In this document: piece after piece, positions 1-12,390 of the stretch
Layout of the letters: every line of letters begins with the position of its first letter
Numbering within the stretch: the first letter of the stretch is position 1
Origin: Porodaedalea pini
Lineage: Eukaryota > Basidiomycota > Agaricomycetes > Hymenochaetales > Hymenochaetaceae
Reading direction: 5' to 3'
Assembly (NCBI GenBank): GCA_002794775.1
Contig: NBAY01000046.1
Span: 186,001 to 250,000 of the forward strand
Length of the DNA: 64,000 nt
Position numbers and translations under genes: made by a program
Notes under the pieces: model-generated
The model's database searches: none
Seen by the model: the letters and a program-made list of their open reading frames with translations, nothing else
What the model was told of the DNA's origin: nothing

Positions 1-3000
1 TGGCGTCGTCAAACATCTTCCTTGGTTACGATTGGCTTCGACGTCACAACCCGGAGGTCAACTGGAAGGCAGGTTTGATTGAATTCACCCGTTGCCTGGA
101 GGAGTGCATGATCGAGAAGGAGGATGTGAAAGAGACGAGGAGGGTGAGAGAGGTGCGAATGGACAAGGCATCCTGGCCCGCATACCTCAATGATTATGCC
201 GACGTCTTCTCAGAGAAGGGATTCGAGAAGTTGCCTGAACACCAACCATGGGACCACATCATCAATCTGAAGCCCGACTTCAAGCCCAGTGACTGCAAGA
301 TCTACCCTCTCACACCAACAGAGCAGCAGTCACTCAAGGACTTCCTCGATGAGAACTTGAAGTCTGGTCGCATCCGAAGGTCCATATCACCCATGGCATC
401 ACCCTTCTTCTTCATCAAGAAGGCCGACAAGTCACTACGCCCAATTCAGGATTACCGTAAGCTCAATGATGGTACAATCAAGAACAAGTATCCCCTCCCT
501 CTCATCGACGAGCTTGTCAACAAGGTCAAGAAAGCGAAGTACATCACTAAGCTTGACCTTCGCTGGGGATACTACAACATCCAGATCCGTGAAGGTGATG
601 AGTGGAAGGCAGCCTTTCGCATGAATATGGGTCTCTTTGAACCGATGGTCATATTCTTTGGTCTTTGCAATGCACTGGCAACGTTCCAAGCCTTCATCAA
701 CCACATCTTCAAAGGGCTAATATATGATAACCTGATCATCGTCTATCTCGACGACATCCTCATCCTTTCACAAACTCTCGAGGAACATATCGAGATGTCG
801 AGGCACGTCCTTCAGATCTTGTGAGAAAACGGCCTATACCTGAAGCCAGAGAAATGCAAGTTTGACGTCAAGACTGTAAAATACCTCGGACACATCGTCG
901 GCAATGGCAAAATCAGGGCTGACCCAGCAAAGACAGAGGCGATTGCAGACTGGCCAGTCCCACGAAACCTCAAACAGCTGCAACAGTTCCTCGGCATGGG
1001 CAACTGGCTGCGACAATTCATCAAGGACTACAGCAAGGTAGTCCATCTGCTGACATCGCTGACAGGCAAGAAGGACTGGGTATGGGAGACTGAACAGCAG
1101 GAGGCGTTCGAGGAGTTGAGACGACGTCTCTGCTCACCTCCAGTCCTGGCCATCGCAAATGATGAGGGCCCTTTCCACGTCAAAGCGGACTCATCAAACT
1201 TTGCTCTTGGAGGACTGTTGTTGCAGAAACAGGAAGGCAAGTGGAGGGTAGTTGCCTACAGGTTGGAAGTGCTCCTGCCGGCGGAGCAAAACTATGAGAT
1301 CTACGACAAGGAGATGCTCGCGATCGTTTCGGCACTCAAGGAGTGGAGGCAATACCTCCTTGGCACCCATCACCCTATCGAGATCTGGTCCAATCACGCC
1401 AACCTCACCTACTTCAGGTCGGTGCAAAAGCTGAGCTATCGACAAGCTCGCTGGCAGACAGAACTTGAAGAATTCAACTTCCACCTCGAACACAAGTCGG
1501 GGAAGACAATAGGCAAGGCGGATTTACTGTTGTGTAAGGCAGGCTACGACGAGGGCAAGGATGACAACGACGGTGTTGTGTTCATCAAGGAGAAGTGGCT
1601 GAATCGTGGAGTGGTGAGGACATCACGTAATGAGGTGTTGGACAGAGTGGGTGAAGCGCAGAGGGCACAACACGAGTTGGAGAGGCCGACAGGGATGACA
1701 GAGGTCGCCGGGTTGTGGCGGATGAAAGGCAAGGTGTATGTGCCGTCGACGATGAAGGAGGCCATATTGCGGGAATGTCACGACTCGGTACTGGCTGGAC
1801 ACCCAGGAGCATCGAAAACAGTGGAGCTTGTCCGTCGAGACTTCTGGTGGACGTCGATGTTCTCCGACATCTGAGTGTATGTCTGAGGGTGTGATCACTG
1901 TCAGCGAACAAAGGCTCTGAGGGTGTCGAGGTCAAGGCCACTCCACCCAAACGCAGTCCCTGAAGGCCCCTGGGAAGTCATCACGGTCAACCTCATCGGA
2001 GAGCTCCCAGACTCCAAGGGGCACAATGCAATCTGCATCTTCGTCGATAGGTTCTCGAAACAGATGCATGCTATCCCAATGACAACGAAGTTGTCAGCGG
2101 AAGGCATGGCTCAGCTGTACCATGACCATGTCTTCCACCTCCACAGCTTACCAAAGAAGATCATCCATGACCGAGGCACGCAGTTTGATGCGTCAATGAT
2201 GAAGGAACTGTACAAACTCCTACACATCAAAGGCAACCCATCGATGGCGTATCACCCACAGACAGATGGTCAAATGGAACACATTAACCAGGAGCTCGAA
2301 CAGTACCTTTGACTCTTCATTAACCATCGTCAATTGGACTGGAAGGACTGGCTCCCTCTCACGGAGTTTGCATACAACAACTGCGAACACTCGGCGACAA
2401 AAATGTCCCCCTTCTATGTGAACACAGGACATCACCCCTTGAGCTTTGACACAACACGAACCTCATCTGCCAACATGTTGGCAGAAGAATTCGCGAAGCA
2501 CATCAAGGAGACTCATCATGTTGTGAAGGACAACTTGGTCAAGGCGGCGGACGATATGAAGCGCTACCACGACCAAACAGCAGGGACTTCGGTGGAGTAC
2601 AAGGCTGGAGACAAGGTCTTCCTTGACGGGTGAAACATCAGCACAGATTCGCCGACGAAGAAACTTGCTGACAAATGGTATGGTCCCTTCGAGATCGTCA
2701 ACAAGGTGGGAGCTAGCGCGTACAAACTCAGGCTCCCCAAGCGATGGAAGAAGGTCCACCCGGTCTTCAATGAGGCCCTGCTAAAGCCTGCCATCGAACC
2801 ATCCTTCGAGAGCCAGAAACAACCAGCACCACCACCGCCTGACATCGTCGACAACAAGGAGGAATACGAGATCAAGGAAATTCTAGACTCGCGTCTACAC
2901 CGAAGGAAGCTGCAGTACCTCGTCAAGTGGGTTGGCTACAACGAACCGACTTGGCAGCCCGAGATGGACTTTGGTGAGAACACAAAGGAGGCGATCGCTG

Positions 3001-3137
3001 AGTTCTATCGAAAACACCCCGGTGCCCCTCGAAAACTCGACATTTCTCACCAACAACTTCGCCCATGCTTCATCGACACTGAACCGGACGACCATGATCT
3101 TGGTTGGTCAGGACGCCCAACCTTGAGGGGGGGATAA
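1..3137 (+). pseudogene. Ty3/gypsy chromovirus pol, decayed 3' part (copy 1)
   Basis: The reading runs from the end of the protease region through reverse transcriptase, RNase H, integrase and a C-terminal chromodomain. The 5' end lies outside the window. RT shows YLDDILI near 742-765. Integrase shows the HHCC zinc region near 1780-1915, the HDRGTQFD motif near 2165 and the TDGQ motif near 2260. The chromodomain (KLQYLVKWVGYNEPTWQPE) lies near 2905-2970. Compared with the intact copy at 36893-43218, the frame is broken at about 822 (L*ENG), 1872 and 1887 (chains around DI*VYV*G), 2310 (QYL*LF) and 2632 (DG*NIS). Each stop is TGA where the intact copy has CGA. The element would encode the enzymes for reverse transcription and integration; this copy cannot. 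The type is certain and the exact 5' extent is unknown. Confidence 0.95.
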
Positions 3138-3569
3138 TGTCAGGACTCGAACTTTTCCTTTCTTTTATTTTTCCTTTTATCATTTCTTTTCTTTTAATCG
3201 CTCCTTTTCATTATATTTAAGCATCTTTTCAATCATTTCCCACACTCCTTCCACCAGACCTTCATTCATTCCATTCCAAGTTACATAAACTATACAGTAC
3301 TTAGATAATCCAGTCTCACAATTGGCACAAATAAAAGGTTTGAGGAACTCGCATGAACACTTGTTCTGCTTTTCCTCTTACCTCCGTGACGACCTAGGTG
3401 AGACTGCGTCCCCTCCTGTAGTAGTATATATTGTATTAATCCTCTTACCTCCGTGATGACCTAGCCTGAGTAAGTGTGTCCCAAGTCTACACTCGAGTAT
3501 AGCATGTCCCAGACAACAGTCAGCCAAGGCCTGCCCAGTCTGAGTCATCTCCCGGACTCCTGCCTAACA
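3138..3569 (+). repeat. 3' LTR of gypsy copy 1
   Basis: The 432-bp LTR begins TGTCAGGACTCGAAC directly after a G-rich polypurine tract (about 3126-3137) and ends CCTGCCTAACA. It matches the 426-bp LTRs of the young copy at 36893-43218. The internal sequence GTTCTGCTTTT lies near 3362 and a TATA-like AATAAAAGG lies about 33 bases before it. The partner 5' LTR and the target duplication are outside the window. Confidence 0.92.
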
Positions 3570-3806
3570 AAAACAGATAGAAGTGCAAGTGCAAGAAAAC
3601 TTGAGGCCAAAATGTTGTTATGCAGATCTGTGCACAGCCACATAGACCTCTAAATAATATTCACTGCACGTGAGGAAAGCTGTCATTCATCAACTCTTTT
3701 TATACCTCACACCACCATCATGCTTCCAGTGCACAAGACCTTGAGCAGATATAAGAGGTGATTCTGATGCTGCAGATAACAAGATGAAACTTGATCACCC
3801 TCCACC

Positions 3807-4272
3807 ATGTCTGAGCCAACTCACTATTTGCTATGAGGTTCATCAAGTTCTCAGTTGCTCAGCTATATTTGATCTGACATTCTCTGTAGTTGTCCGCCTT
3901 GAAGACATGCAGTGGAAGTCAGAAACGCCTGATCTTTATGTTAAAGTAACGCTTGGCAAATTTGTCCAGAAAACCTAGATAATCAAAGACAATAAATCCC
4001 CTACATGGAACGAGGCCTTTACATTGTCAGTGTGTCCAGTGAATTGACTTCACAAATGCTCAATGCTTTTGCAGCTCATCGTCAGACGTATCTGCTATTT
4101 TCCATATCTGTGTCAAAGCCAAATCAAGGAATCTTATGTCTAATCCTGAAGTTGGCTACGTCGATATCAAGCTTGAGGACCTGTTGGAGAAATGTGCTTG
4201 TGGAGAAGGTGCGTTTCAGTCAGAACTGCTGAGATTTCTGATTAAATCACAAATTATGTTAGCCCAACTAAG
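3807..4272 (+). pseudogene. N-terminal C2-domain exons of a NACHT-WD40 STAND gene (broken)
   Basis: The start MSEPTHYLL at 3807 resembles the usual beginning of Agaricomycete C2-NACHT genes. A short intron (about 3836-3893) leads to VVRLEDMQWKSETPDLYVKVTLGKF, a C2-like beta-sandwich segment, followed by KDNKSPTWNEAFTLSV and YVDIKLEDLLEKC. Two in-frame stops are visible. One is a TGA just before the first donor (likely CGA originally). The other is a TAG at about 3976 after QKT. From about 4210 the sequence GTGCGT looks like an intron donor. The matching acceptor is CCCCAG at about 10730, so the gypsy copy that follows sits inside an intron. C2 domains of this type are usually taken to bind membrane or act as the signalling end. 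That role is inferred from the family. Confidence 0.75.
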
Positions 4273-4822
4273 TGTTAGGACTCGAACTTTTACCTTTTCT
4301 TTTATTTTCCCTTTTACCATTTCCTTTCTTTTAACCGCTCCTTTCCATTATATTTAACCTTCTTTCATAATCATTTCCCATTCTTATGTCATACACGATC
4401 ATTCCCACACTCACTTAGTACAACCCAACCTTCATTCGTTCCATTCCTAGTTATGTAAACTATACAACACTTAGATAATACAATCCCATGGACGACACTA
4501 TAAAGAGGAAGGTGGAATCGCAGAAGCCCCCTGTTCTGCTTTTCCTCTTACCTCCACGTCGTCCAGGTGAGACCCGTCCCCCCTGTATTAGTTAGACTTG
4601 TATTAATCCTCTTACCTCCACGTCGTCCAGGTGAGACCTGTCCCCCCTGTATTAGTTAGACTTGTATTAATCTTCTTACCTCCACGTCGTCCAGTCTGAG
4701 TAAACCTGCTGCCTGAACTTCGCGTTCGAGATACAGCCCGTCCCAGACAACATCTGCGTCACCATCAGGTGCTGCACATTGAGGTTGCCTAGTCTGAGTT
4801 CCACCCAGACTTCCGCCTAACA
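4273..4822 (+). repeat. 5' LTR of gypsy copy 2, with three 64-bp tandem units
   Basis: The LTR is 550 bp, exactly 64 bp longer than its 3' partner. The unit carrying CCTCTTACCTCCACGTCGTCC and TGTATTAGTTAGACTTG occurs three times between about 4545 and 4690 here. It occurs twice in the 3' LTR. TATAAAGAGG near 4499 precedes GTTCTGCTTTT near 4533 by about 34 bases. Confidence 0.9.
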
Positions 4823-4823
4823 T

Positions 4824-4834
4824 AAAAGCAGAAC
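4824..4834 (+). promoter_or_regulatory. Putative self-priming primer-binding site (copy 2)
   Basis: AAAAGCAGAAC starts two bases after the 5' LTR. It is the exact reverse complement of GTTCTGCTTTT inside the LTR, where transcription is expected to start. This is the Tf1-type arrangement, in which the RNA 5' end folds back as primer. Confidence 0.6.
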
Positions 4835-5532
4835 CCCACCCAGGCTCATCCCCAGCATACGTCATCGCTGTCGACTCACCTTCACTCAGTCTAGAGGAGC
4901 GCTCCCCTCGACGGACTTGATGTGTAAATCCCCTAAATGACAACCCTCAACCCTGCCCAGACGTTTTCAGATGTTTGTGTATTACATAAACTTCACAACC
5001 GACTTTTCCCAACCCTGGCTCTCTGCATCTCCCTTTGGTGGAGGAGCCACTTAACTTGGACGTGGGTGATGTTACATGTACAGTCGTCAATGTCATTGTC
5101 GATTGTTATCACTGCCGCGTCCTTCCGTCTCATTATCAACTTCGCCGACAAACCCGTTCAATGTTGGCGTAACCCCGGATCGAATGCACAACTGATCCCT
5201 GTCCCTCCACCATCATCAAGATAGATCTCACTGATGAACAGCAACGGGCCCTCCCTGCATCAGCCCATTGGGATCCAGACCGACCAAGCTACGTCACGAC
5301 CAACAACAGTGGCGTTACATATGACATCTGGTGGAGTGAGATCCAGCATAGCTGGTATTCGACGAACAAAGAAGGAAGGAGAGCTAGGTGGCCCCCAGCC
5401 ATCCTGTCATCACCTGCACCGTCAACGTCTACCGTCAACTTACCACCGACTCCAGGACCCTACCGCAAGACTCATAGAGATCTTTCACTGCCAACCCCTC
5501 CTGAACCTTTGACGCCCACGCCCGAACCCACA

Positions 5533-6612
5533 ATGTCAGCAGGAGGTTTCAGTCAGCAGCAGATGGAGCAGATCGCGGCCATCGTCACAAACGCCTTTGC
5601 CCATCAGGCAAACAACACCCCGGCACCAGTCGCGGCAGCTAACCCCCTGACCCCCAGCATCGACGTCACCCGGCCACATGAATTCACTGGTGGCGACGAC
5701 TATCTAGACTTCAAATGCGAGGTCCTCCTCTTTGTCTCGGCAAACCTGAATCGGTACCCGACGTCTGAAAGCAAGATCTACGTCGCTCTCTCCTACCTAA
5801 AAGGTGGCAATGCAGCGACGTGGGTGCAAAACTATGTGGAGGAGTCGACAACAGCAGGAATCGTAACCTTCACCGACAGTTGGACAAGGTTCCAGGAGCG
5901 CCTAGACGCCTCGTTCGATGACCCGAACTGGAAGGAAAAAGCACTAGCGGAATTCTGAACCAAGGTTCAGAAGGACCTCACCACCGACGAGTTTTTCCAG
6001 AAGCTTGACGTCGTCATCACGAGAGCAGGACTGATGGATGACAGCATCATCTGCAACCGCCTAAAGCACACGATGAACATCGAGGTGGTCCGAGGGGTAT
6101 TGAGGTCGACGCTGGTCCCGACCACGTACGACGACTGGAAGAAAAAGGCCATCGAGATCGATCGTGGTGAACAACAGATCTGCATGATACAACGAGGTCG
6201 TGCATTCCCACTTCCGCTGCACCAGCAACAACAGGCACCCCTGGCTCGTTGACAGATCCTGGCCCCCCACGTCGACAAATGTGACGTGACTGGCATTACT
6301 TTCGGAGGTGCCAGCCAGCCGATGGACGTCTCGATGAACGAGGCACAATGGAGGAGGGCGTGCTGGATCTGTGGTAAACTTGGCCACTTCAAGGACACAT
6401 GCCTGCAAGGGAAGACGATCGTGCAGCGCATGCTGCAGATGATGGCGCCAGGCGAGCATCGTCTTCTTGCCGATGAGTTGGGTGTGATGAAGGAATCGGC
6501 CTTTGAGGAAGTCGTAGACACTCGGAGGTTGACTGTGGAGGACTATGTGGAGGAAGACGGCGATGACAAAGAGGTCATTGACTCGCAGGGTTTTGTGAGT
6601 GGTCAGGCATAG
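5533..6612 (+). pseudogene. gag of gypsy copy 2 (broken)
   Basis: MSAGGFSQQQMEQ at 5533 matches the gag start of the intact copy. The capsid-like retrotransposon gag segment follows (about residues 50-190). A CCHC zinc knuckle (CWICGKLGHFKDTC, near 6361-6402) lies close to the end. Stops interrupt it near 5956 and 6250, both where the intact copy has arginine. The frame ends with SGQA and TAG at 6610-6612. The GGGTTTT heptamer and the downstream GGTCAG/CTGACC stem are still present. Confidence 0.9.
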
Positions 6613-6620
6613 CCATCGGG

Positions 6621-9600
6621 ATGACTGACCAGGAGGAACAAGGGGTTTTGGAATCAGACTCAATAAAATATAACCAACCGTCTGTACAGTATGTAGGTGC
6701 AAATGATGTTGATGGTTTTTCCGATTACGAAGTCCCCACCGATGTGAATGAAGAGAACGAGTACAAACAGCTGTTTGTGAGGGGAACTGGTGGACACCAG
6801 CTGGACCTCCTCCTGAACGTTGGATACAACATGGAGAGTGAAGTGAAAGAGGTGGATGCGCATGCCCTCGTGGATTCGGGGTGTATGGGATCATGCATCG
6901 ACGTGAGGTTCGTCGAACGGTATGGGTTGGAGACCAAGTGTTACATCAGACCCCTCGCAGTACTCAATGCGGATGGCACACACAACGAGGCCGGTTTGAT
7001 TGAGAGATACGTTGACGTCGAGCTGATAATTGGACACCACAAGGAAAGGATTGTCCTTGTGGTAACATCCCTGGCATCGTCAAACATCTTCCTTGGCTAC
7101 GACTGGCTTCGATGTCATAACCCAGAGGTTGACTGGAAAGTGGGTTTGATCGAATTCACCCATTGTCCAGAGGAGTGCATGATTGGGAAGGAGGGTGTGG
7201 AGGAGATGAGGAGGGTGAGAGAAGTGCAAATGGACAAGGTGTCCTGGCCCACATACCTCAACGACTTTGCTGACGTCTTCAGCGAGAAGGGCTTCGAAAA
7301 GCTACCAGAACATCGCCCCTGGGATCATGTCATCGACTTGAAACCCGACTTTAAGCCTAGTGACTGCAAGATCTATCTGCTGACACCAATGGAACAGCAA
7401 TCGCTAAAGGACTTCCTCGAAGAAAACTTGAAATCGGGCCACATACGAAAGTCGATCTCACCGATGGCATCACCCTTCTTTTTCATTAAGAAGGCCGACA
7501 AGTCGCTACGCCCGATCCAGGACTACCGTAAACTCAATGACGGTATGATCAAGAACAAGTATCCTCTCCCCCTCATCGATGAACTGGTCAACAAGGTCAA
7601 GAAGGCGAAGTTCATCACCAAGCTTGACCTTCGCTGGGGATACTACAATGTCCAGATCTGAGAAGGTGATGAATGGAAGGCAGTGTTCCGCACAAACATG
7701 GGTCTCTTCAAACCAACAGTCATGTTCTTCGGTCTTTGTAATGCGCCGGTGATGTTTCAAGCTTTTGTCAACCACATCTTCAAGGGACTGATCTATGATA
7801 ACCTGATCATCATCTACCTCGATGACATACTGATCCTCTCACAAACTCTAGAGGAACATATCGAAACCTTGAGGCGCATCCTTCAGATCCTGTGAGAGAA
7901 CGGTCTATACCTGAAACTGGAGAAATGCGAATTCAACGCCAAGGTTGTGAAATACCTCAGCCACATTGTTGGCAATGGCGAGATCAGGGCTGACCCAGTG
8001 AAGACGGAAGCAATTGCAGACTGGCCAGTCCCGCAAAACCTCAAGCAGCTACAACAATTCCTCAGCATGGGAAACTGGCTGCGATGGTTCATCAAGGACT
8101 ACAGCAAGGTGGTCCATCCGCTAATGTCGCTGACAGGCAAGAAGGATTGGGTATGGGAGACCGAACAGCAAAAAGCATTCGAGGAGTTGAGACGACGTCT
8201 CTGCTCACCTCCAGTCCTGGCCATTGCAAATGATGAGGGCCCTTTCCGCGTCGAGGTGGACTCATCAAACTTCGTGCTTGGAGGAGTGTTGTTGCAGAAG
8301 CAGGAAGGCAAGTGGAGGGTAGTCGCCTACAGGTCCAAAGCACTCCTGCCAGCGGAATGAAACTACGAGATCTATGACAAGGAGATGCTCGTGATCATTT
8401 CGGCGCTCAAAGAGTGGAGACAGTACCTTCTTGGTGCCCATCACCCTATTGAAATCTGGTCTGATCACGCCAACCTCACCTACTTCAGGTCGGCGCAAAA
8501 GCTGAGCTACTGACAAGCTCGCTGGTGGACAGAGCTCGAGGAATTTGACTTCCACCTTGAGCACAAGTCGGGGAAGACGATGGGCAAGGCAGACTTACTG
8601 TTGCATAAGACCGGCTACGATGAGGGGAAGGATGATAATGACGGTGTCATGTTCATCAAGGAGAAGTGGCTGAATCGTGGAGTGGTGAGGACGTCGCGAG
8701 ATGAGGTGTTGGAATGAGTGGGTGATGCGCAGAGGGTGCAGGATGGGTCGGAGAGGCCGACGGGTATGATGGAAGTCGCCGGGTTGTGGTGGATGAGAGG
8801 CAAGGTGTACGTACCGTCGACGATGAAGGAGGCCATATTGCGGGAATGTCATGACTTGGTACTGGCTGGACACCCAGGAGCATCGAAAACAGTGGAGCTT
8901 GTCCGTCGAGACTTCTGGTGGACGTCGATGTTCTCCGACATCCGAGCGTATGTCTGAGGGTGTGATCACTGTCAGTGAACAAAGGCTCTGAGGGCGTTGA
9001 GGTCAAGGCCACTCCACCCAAACACAGTCCCTGAAGGCCCCTGGGAGATCATCATGGTCGACCTCATCAGAGAGCTCTCGGACTCCAAGGGGCACAACGC
9101 AATCTGCATCTTCATTGATAGGTTCTTGAAACAGATGCACGCTATCCCGACGACAACGAAGTTGTCAGCGGAAGGCATGGCTCAGCTGTACCGCGACCAC
9201 GTCTTCCGCCTCCATGGCTTGCCAAAAAAGATCATCCATGACCGAGGCATGCAGTTCGATGCATCAATGATGAAGGAACTGTACAAACTCCTACACATCA
9301 AAGGCAACCCGTCGATGGCGTATCACCCACAGACCAATGGTCAAACGGAACACGTTAACCAGGAGCTCGAACAGTACCTTTGACTCTTCATTAACCATCG
9401 TCAATTGGACTGGAAGGACTGGCTCCCTCTCACAGAGTTCGCATACAACAACCACGAACACTCGGCAACAAAAATGTCCCCCTTCTATGTGAACACAGGA
9501 CGTCACCCCTTGAGCTTTGACACGACATGAACCTCATCTGCCAACATGTCGGCAGAAGAATTCGCAAAGCACATCAAGGAGACTCATCATGTTGTGAAGG

Positions 9601-10209
9601 AAAACTTGGTCAAGGCGGTGGACGATATGAAGCGCTACCACGACCAAACAGCAGGGACTTCGGTGGAATACAAGGCTGGAGACAAGGTTTTCCTCGACGG
9701 GCGAAACATCAGCACAGATTCGCCGACGAAGAAACTTGCTGACAAATGGTATGGTCCCTTTGAGATCGTCAACAAGGTGGGAGCTAGCACATACAAACTC
9801 AGGCTCCCCAAGCGATGGAAGAAGGTCCACCCGGTCTTCAATGAGGCCCTGCTAAAGCCTGCCGTCGAACCATCCTTCGAGAGCCAGAAACAACCAGCAC
9901 CGCCACCACCTGACATCATCGACAATGAGGAGGAGTACAAGATCAAGGAAATTCTAGACTCACATCTGCACCGAGGAAAGCTACAGTACCTCGTCAAGTG
10001 GGTTGGCTACAATGAACCAACTTGGCAGCCCGAGATGGACTTTGGCGAGAACACAAAGGAGGCGATCACTGAATTCTATCGAAAACATCCCGGCGCCCCT
10101 CGAAAACTCAACATTCCTCGCCAACAACTTTGCCCACGCTTCGTCGACACCGAACCAGACGACCTCGATCTTGGTTGGTCGGGACGCCCAACCTTGAGGG
10201 GGGGGGTAA
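6621..10209 (+). pseudogene. pol of gypsy copy 2 (broken)
   Basis: The order is protease (DSGCMGSCID near 6875), reverse transcriptase (YLDDILI near 7815), RNase H, integrase (HDRGMQFDAS near 9238; TNGQTEHVNQ near 9332) and chromodomain (LQYLVKWVGYNEPTWQPE near 9982). Stops occur at about 7660, 7893, 8358, 8512, 8716, 8957, 9381 and 9528. Most replace an arginine of the intact copy by TGA. The D to N change in the integrase TDG motif is another G-to-A transition. An ATG at 6621 was created by ACG to ATG and is absent from the intact copy, so it is not evidence for a separate pol start. Confidence 0.93.
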
Positions 10210-10695
10210 TGTTAGGACTCAAACTTTTACCTTTTCTTTTATTTTCCCTTTTACCATTTCCTTTCTTTTAACTGCTCCTTTCCATTATATTTAACCTTCT
10301 TTCATAATCATTTCCCATTCTTATGTCATACACGATCATTCCCACACTCACTTAGTACAACCCAACCTTCATTCGTTCCATTCCTAGTTATGTAAACTAT
10401 ACAACACTTAGATAATACAATCCCGTGGACGACACTATAAAGAGGAAGGTGGAATTGCAGAAGCCCCCTGTTCTGCTTTTCCTCTTACCTCCACGTCGTC
10501 CAGGTGAGACCCGTCCCCCCTGTATTAGTTAGACTTGTATCAATTCTCTTACCTCCATGTCGTCCAGTCTGAGTAAACCTGCTGCCCAAACTTTGCGTTC
10601 GAGATACAGCCCGTCCCAGACAACGTCTGCGTCACCATCAGGTGCTGCACGTTGAGGTTGCCTAGTCTGAGTTCCACCCAGACTTCCACCTAACA
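10210..10695 (+). repeat. 3' LTR of gypsy copy 2
   Basis: The LTR is 486 bp, starting TGTTAGGACTC and ending CCTAACA. A G-rich polypurine tract precedes it (about 10196-10206). Differences from the 5' LTR that I could see are mostly CpG transitions (CTCGAAC/CTCAAAC, AACCGCTC/AACTGCTC, GAATCGCAG/GAATTGCAG), besides one fewer 64-bp unit. Confidence 0.9.
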
Positions 10696-11524
10696 CTAAG
10701 CCTTTATATGTCCCTGGCACGGCATCCCCAGAATTCATGGGTATCATTCATCTATATCTCAAGGACATAGATGCGGAGATGCGTGTTGGGATTGATGTCA
10801 AGGCTGCCAGAGAGAATATACAGTGGATCATGTGGTCAGCGAATGCCGTAGACTCCACTGCTAATCAGGTCAGATCTCTCATCTGGGAGTTGGACAAAAT
10901 TGTCAAAGCTGCTGATGATATAAGCACCAAAGCAAGTCTTCATTTCTCGATGGTGTTGGATTGTTTCTCATCAATTGTCCATAGGTTCATCTATACCTAA
11001 ACCTCACGTGGCAAGCGATCTCAGTTTTGTACAAAGTACATTCAGCCATGTTTTGTTGCATTAAGTTATACTATAAGTTGAGCATCTCTGCACAGATTGT
11101 CTCGCATCAGTTCAAAACCGACAAGAAGCTTGTCAATTTGGTTCACGTCATAGAGGAAGCCTTTGAATTCGCTCATGATGCCAGAACTTTAACCAACAAA
11201 ACCCAGAAGCTTAAGCAAGTAATCAACGAACTCCTCAGACAAACTATCCAGTGCTGTCACTTCATCCACAAATATACAGCACACAGTATTGTTGGTAAGC
11301 TCATCTGCTAGAATATACTCTTACAGCAAATTGAACTTTATCCCAGGGCAAACACTTCACATAAGCAGCAGTCAAAAAATGGATGACTTCAAAGGATGTT
11401 TTACCAAACTCAAGAAAAAGTTGGACTCGGGCGTTGCTCTGCACACCGCCTTTCTTTCAATGTACATGTCTAAAAAGGTTGATGATATAGGTATCTGTCA
11501 TTCCTCTAGTATTTATTAAGCTTA
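10696..11524 (+). pseudogene. Middle (helical linker) exons of the NACHT-WD40 gene
   Basis: After the intron carrying gypsy copy 2, coding resumes at about 10731 with FMGIIHLYLKDIDAEMRVGID and AARENIQWI. The part near 11101-11295 reads KTDKKLVNLVHVIEEAFEFAHD and VINELLRQTIQCCHFIHKY. The last piece, 11374-11490, ends MSKKVDDI. These helical stretches are typical of the segment between C2 and NACHT in Agaricomycete STAND proteins. A GTATCT donor at 11491 opens the intron that contains the next MITE. Stops between about 10980 and 11090 may be intronic or real lesions. Confidence 0.65.
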
Positions 11525-12373
11525 CAGCCATTTTCATAAGTCCTGCGACACATGCATGTCTCATGATATGAGCCGTGGCTGAGCCAACATGTCGAAAAAT
11601 TAGAATAAATGTCTATTTTCTCTGTAAATTCTGTGCAGTACCTGCCCATTAAGTACTCAAAAAAAAGGCATGGTTCTCAGGAGCAGAAATATGTAAAATA
11701 GAGAGCAATATGTTGATTATGTAGGTGGGTGGAGATCAAACAAGTGCAGCCAGTCTGTTTTCTCACCCATTTCCACTGAGATTCAAAAATTATGGCTCCC
11801 CTACATCTATCTATAAAATTCTTTCCTGTGTCTGTAAATTAAGTATATGACTATACCAACATCTCCTGAAAGTTTGAAGCCAATCCATTCAGTATTCATG
11901 GTGCAGCAGCAGGATTTGTGTTCCACTTCAAGCTCTTTCCACCCTCCTTTTCTCACAACAGGTCTTGCAGAGTAGAACACAAATCTTGCTGCTGGACCAT
12001 GAATACTGAATGGATTGGCTTCAAACTTGCAGGATATGTTGGTATAGTCATATACTTAATTTACAGACACAGGAAAGAATTTTATAGGTAGATGTAAGGG
12101 AGCCATAATTTTTGAATCTCAGTGGAAATGGGTGAGAGAACAGACCAGCTGCACTTGTTTGATCTCCACCAGCCTACACAGTCAATTTATTGCTCCATAT
12201 TTTACATATTTCTGCTCCTGAGAACTGTGCCTTTTTTTTGAGTACTTAATGAGCAGGTACTGTGCAGAATTCACAGAGAAAATAGGCATTGATTCTAATT
12301 TTTCGACATTTTGGCTCTGACGCGGCTCATATCACGTGACATGCACGTGTCGCAGGACTTATGAAAATGGCTG
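11525..12373. mobile_element. Palindromic TA-flanked MITE (Tc1/mariner-like foldback)
   Basis: The 849-bp element starts CAGCCATTTTCATAAGTCC and ends with the reverse complement. It is flanked by TA on each side (11523-11524 and 12374-12375). The two arms of roughly 400 bp pair almost along their full length around a short centre near 11925-11965. No transposase is present. It lies between the donor at 11491 and the acceptor CCTAAAACAG ending at 12390, so it is wholly intronic in the NACHT gene. A second copy begins at 63959. Confidence 0.85.
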
Positions 12374-12390
12374 TAAATTACCTAAAACAG

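Larger units (their letters stand above)
4273..10695 (+). mobile_element. Complete but decayed Ty3/gypsy chromovirus (copy 2)
   Basis: The element has two LTRs (4273-4822 and 10210-10695), a decayed gag (about 5533-6612) and a decayed pol (about 6610-10209). It is flanked by the perfect 5-bp target duplication CTAAG (4268-4272 and 10696-10700). It belongs to the same family as copies 1 and 3 but to a different LTR subfamily. Its LTRs start TGTTAGGACTC and contain a 64-bp tandem unit. The site is an intron of the C2-NACHT-WD40 gene. Many CGA to TGA stops make it non-autonomous. Confidence 0.96.

Noticed and set aside
6621..7661. Separate pol gene with its own ATG in gypsy copy 2
   Set aside because: The ATG arose by a C-to-T change (ACG in the intact copy). 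The intact copy points to a gag-pol frameshift instead.
11525..12373. CRISPR-like or tandem-repeat array
   Set aside because: There is one inverted pair, no spaced direct repeats, and TA flanks; it is a foldback MITE.
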